64,000 nt of DNA, taken from Streptomyces poonensis. GTDB lineage: Bacteria; Actinomycetota; Actinomycetes; Streptomycetales; Streptomycetaceae. The stretch spans positions 620,001-684,000 of the forward strand of contig NZ_BMVW01000001.1 of assembly GCF_014650915.1 (NCBI RefSeq), in the 5' to 3' direction. The notes under the pieces are model-generated. The model did no database searches. It worked only from the letters and a program-made list of their open reading frames with translations, and was not told where the DNA came from. The number at the start of each line of letters is the position of its first letter. Position 1 is the stretch's first letter. Positions 36,733 through 44,571 of the stretch are shown here, piece by piece. Both the position numbers and the translations under genes were made by a program.

Positions 36733-38052
36733 TCAGCCGGCGACGGATGCGGAGGAGGACTCGCGGCTGTCCTCGGCGACCGGGGTTCCGCTCGTGTCGG
36801 CTCCCTTGCCGCGCCCGGACGTGCAGCGCTGGAAGACCAGCGCGCCGATGACGAGGGACACGGGCAGCAGCAGGTACCAGCCGAAGAAGCAGAAGACCGT
36901 CAGGACCGCGACGAGCGAGACGACGGCGCCCAGCCGGCCGAAGGTGCTGCCGCGCAGCAGTCTGACCGCGGCCGAGAGCCCTGCGACGTACACCGCGACG
37001 AAACAGGCCGAGGCCGCAGTCATGATCGGGTCGAGCCGGATGTCCAGGACGGCGGCGCAGGTCAGGAGCACGGCCGTGAGCGACGCCAGGACGACCAGGC
37101 TGCGCTTGGGGATCTCGCCCGCGCGGTGGCCCTTGCCGAGCACGCGGGGCAGGTCGCCGTCCCGGCCGAGCGCCGCGCCGAGCCGGGAGCCGCCCGCGAT
37201 GTAGGCGTTGACCGTGGCGAAGGTCAGCAGCGCGGCCGCGACGGCGGTGACGGCCCGGGCGGAGTCGCCGATGCCCCGTTCCAGCAGGAGGGTCAGCGGT
37301 ACCGAGGACCGGTCGGGGTCGGAGCCGAGCACCGCCATCGAGGTGGTGGCCACACCCAGGTAGAGGACGGCGACGGTGACGATGGTCAGCCCGGTGACGA
37401 CGGGCAGCTGGCGGCGGGGATCGGAGAACTCGCCGGAGAGGTGGGACACCGCCTCCCACCCGGAGAAGGCGAAGAAGAGCAGGGTGGCGGCGTGGCCGAC
37501 GGCGAGCCAGCCGTGCGGCGCGAACGGGGTGAAGTGCTCGCTCTGCGCGTCCGGCGCCGCGACGGCGATGGCCACGACCATGAGCGCGGCGAGCATCCCG
37601 ACGAGCAGCAGTTGCAGCCCGCCGGAGAGCTTGAGGCCCAGCCAGTTGCTGATGTACGCGCCGAACAGCAGGACCGCCGCCACGGCGAGCGACATCAGGT
37701 AGCCGCCGCCCAGGGCGTCGGCCACATAGGAGCCCCCGACGATGGCGGCGCTCGCCGTGCCCACGGGTACGGCGAAGTAGAAGAGCCAGCCCACGGGGGC
37801 GGAGGTGCGGGGACCGAACGCCTTGGCGGCGAACGTGGCCACCCCGCCGCCGTCGGGGTAGCGCATGCCGAGGGCGGCGAACGCACCGGCGATCGGGACG
37901 CAGAAGGCGACCATCAGGGCCCAGGCCACCAGGGACGCCGGGCCCGCCTCACGCGCCGTCAGGGCGGGCAGTGCGAGCACACCGCCGCCGAGGACCGCGC
38001 CGACGTACAGCGCGGTGCCCTGTGCGACACCGATGCGATGGCTGGAACTCAT
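36733..38052 (-). CDS. Amino acid permease (APC superfamily)
   Basis: A 439-residue integral membrane protein with about 12 helices. The N-terminus IGVAQGTALYVGAVLGGGVL is the APC consensus first helix with the Gly-rich substrate-binding break. GWEAVSHLSGEFSDPRRQLP in the middle is also typical. ATG 38052 is preceded by a GAGAGAAG ribosome site. It sits between metX and hom in the operon and could import a precursor or export the amino acid product; the direction cannot be told from sequence. Confidence 0.9.
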   Translation of the reverse strand: MSSSHRIGVAQGTALYVGAVLGGGVLALPALTAREAGPASLVAWALMVAFCVPIAGAFAALGMRYPDGGGVATFAAKAFGPRTSAPVGWLFYFAVPVGTASAAIVGGSYVADALGGGYLMSLAVAAVLLFGAYISNWLGLKLSGGLQLLLVGMLAALMVVAIAVAAPDAQSEHFTPFAPHGWLAVGHAATLLFFAFSGWEAVSHLSGEFSDPRRQLPVVTGLTIVTVAVLYLGVATTSMAVLGSDPDRSSVPLTLLLERGIGDSARAVTAVAAALLTFATVNAYIAGGSRLGAALGRDGDLPRVLGKGHRAGEIPKRSLVVLASLTAVLLTCAAVLDIRLDPIMTAASACFVAVYVAGLSAAVRLLRGSTFGRLGAVVSLVAVLTVFCFFGWYLLLPVSLVIGALVFQRCTSGRGKGADTSGTPVAEDSRESSSASVAG

Positions 38053-38083
38053 GTGTTCTTCTCTCCGTGGGAAGTGGTCGGTG

Positions 38084-39253
38084 TCAGCTGGGCACGAGGC
38101 CGTCGCGCAGGGTGCCGGACCGCAGGTCCACACCCCTCAGGAACCGGTCCGCGACGGCCAGGAAACCGGGGACCTCCAGCAGGAACGCGTCGTGCCCGAC
38201 GTCGCTCGTGACGTCCCGCTCGTGCCGGGCGGACAGACCGCGCGCCGCGAGTTCGGTCCGGATGCCTTCGCTGTGCTCCGGGCCGAAGAGCCGGTCGGAC
38301 GTGAAGCTGTAGAGCAGTACGTCGGGCAGGACGTCGAGGGTGTGCAGCCGGTCGGGCACCGCGAAGGCGTCGAAGTGGTCCATGGCGCCGAGGAGCTGGA
38401 GATAGCTCTGCGCGTCGAAGCGGCGCAGGAACTTGTCCGCCTGGTGCTCCAGATAGCTCTCGACGGCGAAGTCGCCCTGGACGAGGGACGACGGATGGGT
38501 ACGCGTCCCGGTTCTGCGCGGCGCGCGCCCGAACTTGCGGTGCAGCGACCGCTCCGAGAGATAGGTGAGATGAGCGATCATCCGTGCCGTACCGAGTCCC
38601 TCGCGCAGTCCGGCCTCCCGCGCGGGTCCCGCGGCGGCCGCGGCGCTGCTGCGGATGGCGTACCGCGCGACGGCGTTCCACGCGAGGTTGTCGGCGCTCT
38701 GCCGTGCCGTGGCCGCGATGATCGCGAATCCGTCCGCGTCCCGCGGGTGCCGCAGCAGCCACTCCAGGGCCTGCATCCCGCCCAGCGATCCGCCGACGAC
38801 AGCGCGCAGCCTGCGGATTCCCAGGGTGGCCAGCAGGGCGCGATGGACGCCGACCATGTCGGCCACCGTGATCTCCGGGAACGCTCCCGCGTAGGGCTGC
38901 CCGTCGGGCCCCGGTGCCCACGGGCCGGTGGTCCCCGCGCAGCCGCCCACGACGTTCGCGCAGATCACGAAGTATCTGCGGGTGTCCACCGGTCTGCCGG
39001 GGCCCACCATCGTCTCCCACCAGCCCGGTGCGTCATCGGCGTGATGCCGCGCCGGGTGCGAGTCGCCGGTCAGTGCGTGGCAGACGAACACCGCGTTGTC
39101 CCGCGTGTCGTTCAGCCTGCCGAAGGTCTCGTACGCCACCTGCACCGGGGCGAGCGGTGCCCCCGAGGACAGACGTAACGGACGGTCGCCCGGGAAGGGC
39201 TCGGCGAGCGACAGATGCTCGCTGGTCGGCGCGGGCCAGTCCGTGAACACCAC
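38084..39253 (-). CDS. metX: Homoserine O-acetyltransferase
   Basis: A 389-residue alpha/beta-hydrolase-fold enzyme that activates homoserine with acetyl-CoA. The nucleophile is Ser156 in GGSLGGMQALEW and the catalytic histidine His354 in SDVGHDAFLLE. The N-terminal segment APVQVAYETFGRLN and the block NVVGGCAGTTGP are family signatures; GGCAG in place of GGCRG or GGCQG is a small departure. It starts at GTG 39253, with a second in-frame GTG directly after it. The gene is 34 bases after metY and belongs to the same transcript. Confidence 0.93.
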   Translation of the reverse strand: MVFTDWPAPTSEHLSLAEPFPGDRPLRLSSGAPLAPVQVAYETFGRLNDTRDNAVFVCHALTGDSHPARHHADDAPGWWETMVGPGRPVDTRRYFVICANVVGGCAGTTGPWAPGPDGQPYAGAFPEITVADMVGVHRALLATLGIRRLRAVVGGSLGGMQALEWLLRHPRDADGFAIIAATARQSADNLAWNAVARYAIRSSAAAAAGPAREAGLREGLGTARMIAHLTYLSERSLHRKFGRAPRRTGTRTHPSSLVQGDFAVESYLEHQADKFLRRFDAQSYLQLLGAMDHFDAFAVPDRLHTLDVLPDVLLYSFTSDRLFGPEHSEGIRTELAARGLSARHERDVTSDVGHDAFLLEVPGFLAVADRFLRGVDLRSGTLRDGLVPS

Positions 39254-39287
39254 AGTTCCCCCTGTTGTCGTGTGCGGTCCGGCGGAG

Positions 39288-40622
39288 CTATACGGCGGCC
39301 AGCGCCTGGTCGAGGTCGTGGATGAGGTCGTCGGCGTGCTCCAGGCCGACCGCGAGGCGCACCGAGCCCTGGGTGATACCGGCGCCGAGCAGGTCCTTCT
39401 CGGGCAGGTGGGCGTGGGTCGTGGAGGCGGGGTGGGTGGCGAGGGAGCGTACGTCGCCGACGTTCGTGACGTGCGAGAACAGCCTGAGTCCTTCGATGAA
39501 CCGGGCCCCGGCGGCCCGTCCGCCCTTCAGCTCGACCATCACCATGGGCCCGTACTCGCCGCCCAGGTACCGCTTGACCTGGTCCGCCTCGGTCCCCTCG
39601 GCCAGGCTCGGGTGGCGCACGAGGTCGACCTTCGGGTGGCCGGCGAGGAACCGGGCGACCTCGAGGGCGTTGGCCGAGTGGGCGGGCATGCGCAGCGGCA
39701 GTGTCTCGATGCCCTGCAGGATGAGGAAGGCGTTGAAGGGGCTCAGGCACAGGCCGAGGTCGCGCAGCAGGGTCTCGCGGGCCTTGAGGAGGTAGCTGCT
39801 GCGGCCGCGCGTGTCGGGGAGCTTGCGGCATTCCTCGCCCCACACGACGTTGCCGTAGGCGGGGTCGGGCCGGGTCATCTGCGGGTGGCGGGGCGAGTTG
39901 TCCCAGTCGAAGTTGCCGCTGTCCACGATGATGCCGCCGATCGCCGAGCCGTGCCCGCCCAGGTATTTCGTGCCCGAGTAGACCGTGACCGCCGCGCCGT
40001 GCTCGAACGGGCGGCAGGTGAACGGCTGCAGCGTGTTGTCCATGATCAGCGGGATGCCGTGGCGTGCCCCGATCTCGGCGACCTCACCGATGGGGAAGAT
40101 CCGCAGACGCGGGTTGGGCAGCGTCTCGCCGAAGTAGAGCCGGGTGCGGTCGTCGGTCGCCTCCTCGAAGTTCTTCGGGTCGGCCGGGCTGACGAACCGG
40201 GTCTCCACGCCGAGCCGTTTCAGCGTGGCGCCCAGCAGGCTCCAGATGCCGCCGAAGAGTTCGTTCGAGGAGACGATGTTGTCGCCCGCCTCCACGAGGT
40301 TGAGGATCGCCAGCGTCACCGCCGCGTGGCCCGAGGCCGTGGCCAGGCCGGCGACACCGCCGTCTATCTGGGCCATGCGCTCTTCGAGCACGTTGAGGGT
40401 GGGGTTGCCGAGGCGGGTGTAGGCGTGCCCGTTGCCCTCCAGGCCGAAGAGCCCGGCCGCCATGTCGGCGTCGGGGAACTCGTAGGCGGCCGTCATGTAG
40501 ATGGGCGTGATGAGCGGCGGGTTGACACCCATCCGGACGTGTCGGCCGCCCTGGATGGTCGCCGACTCGCGCCGGGCGTACCCGCGGTCGTCGAACAGCG
40601 CCGCTTCGTCGGTGGACAGCAT
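39288..40622 (-). CDS. metY: O-acetylhomoserine aminocarboxypropyltransferase (sulfhydrylase)
   Basis: A 444-residue PLP-dependent enzyme of the Cys/Met metabolism family. The PLP lysine is Lys219 in VYSGTKYLGGHG; YTRLGNPTLNVLEERM and ATASGHAAVTLAILNLV bind the cofactor, and SSNELFGGIWSLLG is typical of the O-acetylhomoserine group. It replaces the acetoxy group of O-acetylhomoserine with a nucleophile, sulphide in methionine synthesis, but relatives use carbon or other nucleophiles in specialised pathways. ATG 40622 follows GAAAGGA. It is the first gene of the operon and is preceded by a promoter holding a palindromic operator. Confidence 0.94.
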   Translation of the reverse strand: MLSTDEAALFDDRGYARRESATIQGGRHVRMGVNPPLITPIYMTAAYEFPDADMAAGLFGLEGNGHAYTRLGNPTLNVLEERMAQIDGGVAGLATASGHAAVTLAILNLVEAGDNIVSSNELFGGIWSLLGATLKRLGVETRFVSPADPKNFEEATDDRTRLYFGETLPNPRLRIFPIGEVAEIGARHGIPLIMDNTLQPFTCRPFEHGAAVTVYSGTKYLGGHGSAIGGIIVDSGNFDWDNSPRHPQMTRPDPAYGNVVWGEECRKLPDTRGRSSYLLKARETLLRDLGLCLSPFNAFLILQGIETLPLRMPAHSANALEVARFLAGHPKVDLVRHPSLAEGTEADQVKRYLGGEYGPMVMVELKGGRAAGARFIEGLRLFSHVTNVGDVRSLATHPASTTHAHLPEKDLLGAGITQGSVRLAVGLEHADDLIHDLDQALAAV

Positions 40623-40671
40623 GAAGGAAGGTCCTTTCGAGAGGTGGGGAATGTGTGCGCGAGACAGCGAG

Positions 40672-40700
40672 AACATAGGGATTGTTCAACGATCCCACAA
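40672..40700 (-). promoter_or_regulatory. Promoter of the metY-metX-permease-hom-lysC-proA operon
   Basis: Read on the minus strand, TTGTGG (40700-40695), a 17-base spacer and TATGTT (40677-40672) resemble a sigma-70-type promoter about 50 bases before the metY start. The segment is clearly AT-richer than its surroundings, and the spacer is filled by the palindrome at 40678-40696. Confidence 0.6.
40678..40696. promoter_or_regulatory. 19-bp operator palindrome matching the FadR-type GntR consensus
   Basis: GGGATTGTTCAACGATCCC is symmetric at eight of nine base pairs. Its core TTGTTCAACGA fits TNGTNNNACNA, the consensus for FadR-subfamily GntR regulators. It lies between the -10 and -35 elements, so bound protein would block the polymerase. 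The regulator gene is not adjacent; the GntR protein in this window is of the HutC type and is not the expected partner. Confidence 0.6.
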
Positions 40701-40812
40701 TGCAACGACCGCATGCTGGGACGGCAATGCCCTCTCAAGCGGCCGTGATGCGACATACCTTGCTCTTACGGCCGACTCCCGGACGAAGTCACGATCCGGC
40801 CAGGTCACGAGG

Positions 40813-40920
40813 TCACAGATACGTCATGGTCTGGTAGAGCTCCTCGAGCCGGCGGTTGACGCGCCGCATCCAGCCCCCGGCCCGGGTCACCAGCCGACGG
40901 AGCGCCGTGCCACCGGTCAC
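40813..40920 (-). CDS. Small basic ORF coupled to the amine oxidase gene
   Basis: A 35-codon ORF, MTGGTALRRLVTRAGGWMRR then VNRRLEELYQTMTYL, whose GTG start overlaps the amine oxidase stop in a GTGA arrangement. Codon third positions are almost all G or C. The peptide is basic and predicted to be one amphipathic helix. Coupling and codon bias support real translation; there is no recognised family. It could be a small accessory or membrane-associated peptide, or a read-out of a shortened former gene end. Confidence 0.5.
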   Translation of the reverse strand: MTGGTALRRLVTRAGGWMRRVNRRLEELYQTMTYL

Positions 40921-42515
40921 GCGCTCACCGACCGCTCGTGCAGCAACGACACCGCGCGACGGGCGGAACCGATGGCTCCGGCCTGCCAGCCGATGTAGTG
41001 CGTCAGCCAGTCACCGGCGAAGTACACCCGGCCCGCGGGCTGGTTGAGCAGGTCGTAGGCGGCGCCGGAGTTCTCCGGCCACTCGATCCAGCCGCCCTCG
41101 ATATGCGGTATCCGATGCCAGGCGACGGCGAATCCCGAGGCGAGTTCCTCGCGGTGGGCCGGACCATGGATGCGCTCGCCCAGCGAGACGGCCCGTGCGA
41201 TGCGCTCGCGCGGCGGCAGCTCGCCGAACTCCAGCGCGTCCTCGCGGTAGTGGTAGTAGCCGACCAGTACTCCGCGTGCGGAGTGGAAGCCGTGCGAGGG
41301 GTACCAGACGTGCGTCAGCGGCAGATCCGTCTCGGTGATGCCGCCGTAGATGCGGTGGTCCTCCTCCCACCAGCGGCGCCGGTACTCGAGGCCCAGCTTG
41401 CCGACCGCCAGCGGCGCCGGCGTGCGCAGCGCCGACTGCACCGCCGGCCCCAGGTTGTGCGCCGTGCGTGCCAGCACATGGGGCGGCAGCGCCGCCACAC
41501 AGAAGTCGGCGCGCTCGACGTGCTCCCGGCCGCGCGCGTCCGCGTACCGCACCTCGACGCCGGTGCCACGGTCGCGGATCTCCCTGACCGCACAGCCGTA
41601 GGAGATACGCCGCTCGCCGATCCTGTCCACGAAGGCCCGGACGATCCGGTCCATGCCGCCGACCGGCTGGAACATCATCATCGCCTGGTCGTAGTCGACC
41701 TCGAAGGAGAGGTAACGGCCGCTGCCCCGGGCGAAGTACTCCGCGAGCGACGGCAGCTCGCCGTACGGGTCGCCCGTCGCGGCGGCGGCTCCGGGCGGGG
41801 TGCGGTAGCCGCGGCGGGGGCCGCCCCGGTACGCCCGGTCGTCCGCGCGCCCGCCGATGGCACCGAAGTCCCCGAGGAAGGCCAGCAGCCGCTCGCGGTC
41901 CTCGGCGGTCAGCTCCTTGTCGAGCGCGTTCCGGTCGACCGCCTTCGCCAGCAGCTCCGACACATAGCCATGGGCGTCGGCCTTCACGGTGCGGTGCCGC
42001 AGCGGCGTGCCGACCCCGTCCAGGTAGACGTACGCGTCCGCGTTCTGGTTCGCGAACGGCTCGATGGGAACACCCAGCTCACGGCAGTAGTCGAGCGTGA
42101 CCATGTGCTGTGCGATACGGGCGGGGCCCGCGTTCAGATACTGCCCGGCGGAGAACTCCGCCCGCTGCGTACCGCCGTTCAGCTCGCGCTCCTCGGTGCC
42201 CGCGCGCACTGTCCAGTTGCGGCCGCCCGGACGGGCCTTGGCCTCCAGGATCCGGCAGTCGTAACCGGCCTTGGCGAGCTCGTACGCCGTGGTCAGACCC
42301 GCGACACCGGCGCCCAGGACGACGACCCGCGGCGCCTTGCGCCCATCGGTGAAGTCGCCGGCGCGTGGGGGCACGTACGCCCTCGCGGGCTGCGCCGCCC
42401 GCGCGTCGGGGGCGAGCCCGAGCGCTCCCATGGTCGCCCACAGCACCCCGGCGCCGCCCGCGGCGCCCACCTTCCGCAGGAACTCCCGTCTGCTGCCGTA
42501 CGCATCTGTCACCAC
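40917..42515 (-). CDS. Tat-exported flavin monoamine oxidase family protein
   Basis: A 532-residue FAD-dependent amine or L-amino-acid oxidase. A twin-arginine signal SRREFLRKVG begins at residue 8 and is followed by a hydrophobic stretch and a cleavage-like ARA. The FAD motif VVVLGAGVAGLTTAYELAKAG is near residues 64-84, followed by ILEAKARPGGRNWTVRAG; the C-terminus has GRVYFAGDWLTHYIGWQAGAI, the usual flavin-binding end. Folding with cofactor before export explains the Tat signal. The product would be an aldehyde or keto acid plus ammonia and peroxide. It is divergent from an aldehyde dehydrogenase gene across 232 bases. GTG 42515 is used. Confidence 0.92.
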   Translation of the reverse strand: MVTDAYGSRREFLRKVGAAGGAGVLWATMGALGLAPDARAAQPARAYVPPRAGDFTDGRKAPRVVVLGAGVAGLTTAYELAKAGYDCRILEAKARPGGRNWTVRAGTEERELNGGTQRAEFSAGQYLNAGPARIAQHMVTLDYCRELGVPIEPFANQNADAYVYLDGVGTPLRHRTVKADAHGYVSELLAKAVDRNALDKELTAEDRERLLAFLGDFGAIGGRADDRAYRGGPRRGYRTPPGAAAATGDPYGELPSLAEYFARGSGRYLSFEVDYDQAMMMFQPVGGMDRIVRAFVDRIGERRISYGCAVREIRDRGTGVEVRYADARGREHVERADFCVAALPPHVLARTAHNLGPAVQSALRTPAPLAVGKLGLEYRRRWWEEDHRIYGGITETDLPLTHVWYPSHGFHSARGVLVGYYHYREDALEFGELPPRERIARAVSLGERIHGPAHREELASGFAVAWHRIPHIEGGWIEWPENSGAAYDLLNQPAGRVYFAGDWLTHYIGWQAGAIGSARRAVSLLHERSVSA

Positions 42516-42584
42516 TGTCTCCCCACCTCACGTGCCGTTCGTGACAGCGAAGAGAATCCGGTCCCGGTCGCCCCGGGGGAATGG

Positions 42585-42666
42585 CCGCTCGGTCGCTCGG
42601 CCGGGCCGGCCGGCCGGCCACTGCCCCGCCTGCCCGATCGGGCACCCCGACCGGCCGACCGAGCGG
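42585..42666. promoter_or_regulatory. Nested inverted repeats between divergent amine oxidase and aldehyde dehydrogenase genes
   Basis: CCGCTCGGTCG at 42585-42595 pairs exactly with its complement at 42656-42666. Inside it lies the perfect 14-bp palindrome TGCCCGATCGGGCA at 42631-42644 and a run of GGCC repeats. The region is the only non-coding space for both promoters, so the 14-mer is a good operator candidate for a regulator acting in both directions. Confidence 0.55.
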
Positions 42667-42747
42667 CTCTCCCCCACGTACCTCTCGTGCGGCGAGGCTG
42701 ACCACCCGAGCGCATACCGCCGAAGTGGAGACGGAGAGGAGTCGGTG

Positions 42748-44274
42748 ATGAGCGAGGTGTACTCCATGGACCCGCGTACGGGTCTGACGATGGAGATGGT
42801 CGCGGAGGACTCCGACGCCCGGGAGGTCGCCCGGGTCTGCGCGGCCGCGGCCGAGGCCGCGGTGGGGCTGGACCGCATGGGAGCGGCCGGCCGGGCGACG
42901 CTGCTGGAGGCCGTCGCGCGCGAGCTGGAGAGCGACGGTGCCCTACTGGTCCGGACAGCCGACCGGGAGACCGCGCTGGGCGCCGAGCGGCTGAGCGGCG
43001 AACTCGCCCGGACCTGCGGTCAGTTGCGCTTCTTCGCCGATGTCCTGCGGGAAGGCTCCTACGCCGACGCGGTGATCGACCGGGCGGCGGCCGCGGACGA
43101 CACCGGACCGGGGCGGCCCGACATGCGGCGGATGCTGCTGCCGCTCGGTCCCGTCGCCGTCTTCGGCTCCAGCAACTTCCCGCTCGCCTTCTCGGTCGCG
43201 GGCGGTGACACAGCCTCGGCCCTCGCCGCGGGATGCCCCGTCGTCGTCAAGGCCCACCCCTCTCACCCCGCGACCAGCCTGGTGGCGTTCCGCGCGGTCA
43301 CCCGGGCCGTGGCCGCCTGCGGCGCGCCGGTCGGCACGGTGGGGATCGTCTGGGGGTTCGACGCGGGCCGCACCCTGGTCCTGGACCCCCGCATCAAGGC
43401 CGTCGGTTTCACGGGCTCGCTCTCGGGCGGCCGGCATCTGCACCGGCTGGCGACGTCACGCCCCGAACCGATCCCCTTCCACGGCGAACTGAGCAGCCTC
43501 AACCCGGTCTTCGTCACACCCGGTGCGGCACGGGAACGGGCCGAGGCCGTGGGCCGGGGATTCGTCCAGTCCTTCTCCTTCGGGCACGGCCAGGTGTGCA
43601 CCAAGCCCGGGCTGCTGCTCGTCCCGGCCGGCGCCGACGGTGCGGCACTGCGCGAGGAGGTGGCACGGGCCGTGGCCGAACTCGCCCCCTCGTGGCTGCT
43701 CAACGACGGCATCCGCAGCATGTTCCGGCAGGGGGTCGAGCGGCTGTCCACGCTGCCCGGGGTGCGCCCGGCCGCCGCCGGCCGGCCCGCGGGTGACGAC
43801 GAGCGGCTGGTCGGCGCGGCCCTGGTGAGTGTCGACGCCAAGGAACTGCTGCACGGTGCGGCACCCCTCATGGAGGAGTGCTTCGGCCCGTTCGCCGTCC
43901 TGGCCGAATACCACGACACCACCGAACTCGAAGAGGCGGCGGAGGCGCTGGCCGGGCAGCTGTCCTGCGCGGTGCACGCCACGGACGACGATCACGAGCT
44001 GGCGGGACGGCTCCTCGACCGGCTGACACGGTCCTGCGGACGAATCGTCTGGAACGGTTTCACGACCGGCGTGGCCGTCGGCTGGGCCACCCACCACGGC
44101 GGTCCGTACCCCGCGACGACCTCCCCCGAGCACACCTCGGTCGGCGCCGCGTCCATCGGCCGGTTCCTCCGCCCCGTCTGCTACCAGTCCGTGCCCGACG
44201 CCCTGCTCCCGCCCCAGTTGCGCGACGCCAACCCCCTCGAGCTCCCCCGCCGCGTGGACGGCGTGCGCTGCTGA
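42748..44274 (+). CDS. Aldehyde dehydrogenase, NADP+ / ketoglutarate-semialdehyde type
   Basis: A 508-residue aldehyde dehydrogenase. The catalytic cysteine is Cys284 in GHGQVCTKPG and the general base Glu247 in FHGELSSLNP; cofactor residues are in PLGPVAVFGSSNFPLAFSVA and KAHPSHPATS. These variants of the usual motifs mark the group containing alpha-ketoglutaric semialdehyde and other NADP-dependent dehydrogenases. ATG 42748 follows GGAGAGGAG. The divergent amine oxidase could supply its aldehyde, although that enzyme is exported, so the product would have to re-enter the cell. Confidence 0.92.
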   Translation: MSEVYSMDPRTGLTMEMVAEDSDAREVARVCAAAAEAAVGLDRMGAAGRATLLEAVARELESDGALLVRTADRETALGAERLSGELARTCGQLRFFADVLREGSYADAVIDRAAAADDTGPGRPDMRRMLLPLGPVAVFGSSNFPLAFSVAGGDTASALAAGCPVVVKAHPSHPATSLVAFRAVTRAVAACGAPVGTVGIVWGFDAGRTLVLDPRIKAVGFTGSLSGGRHLHRLATSRPEPIPFHGELSSLNPVFVTPGAARERAEAVGRGFVQSFSFGHGQVCTKPGLLLVPAGADGAALREEVARAVAELAPSWLLNDGIRSMFRQGVERLSTLPGVRPAAAGRPAGDDERLVGAALVSVDAKELLHGAAPLMEECFGPFAVLAEYHDTTELEEAAEALAGQLSCAVHATDDDHELAGRLLDRLTRSCGRIVWNGFTTGVAVGWATHHGGPYPATTSPEHTSVGAASIGRFLRPVCYQSVPDALLPPQLRDANPLELPRRVDGVRC

Positions 44275-44571
44275 CGAGAGCGCGGCCGGCGACGTGACGC
44301 CGGACAGGCCGAACGGACGGCGCAGGCCGAACGGACCGTCGAGCAAGGAGAGCAGACCGGGAAAGCCCTGCGGGCCAAGCAGGCGGAGCAGACCGAGCAG
44401 GCAGGGCACACCGAACGGAAAGCGCTTGCACCCATTCCCCCTCGACGCCATACTCACTTCCGGTGTGTTACGTACTTGCTGTGCCTGTCCGGCTCAGCCC
44501 ACCGTCGCCGTGGACAGATCAGCGCCGGCCATCCGCCCGCCCCGGTGACCGACGTACGAGGGGGACGCTCC
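44275..44571. other. Intergenic region with short direct repeats
   Basis: About 297 bases. The 14-mer CAGGCCGAACGGAC occurs at 44305-44318 and 44323-44336 (18-bp period), followed by a purine-rich run with repeated GAGCAGACC. The last 110 bases are less GC-rich (around GTGTGTTACGTACTTGCTGTGC) and probably contain the promoter of the LuxR gene. Confidence 0.5.

Noticed and set aside
44294..44548. A possible 84-codon gene upstream of the LuxR gene
   Set aside because: The frame consists of short DNA repeats giving Pro/Asn/Gly/Arg strings, with no ribosome site and several frames equally open.
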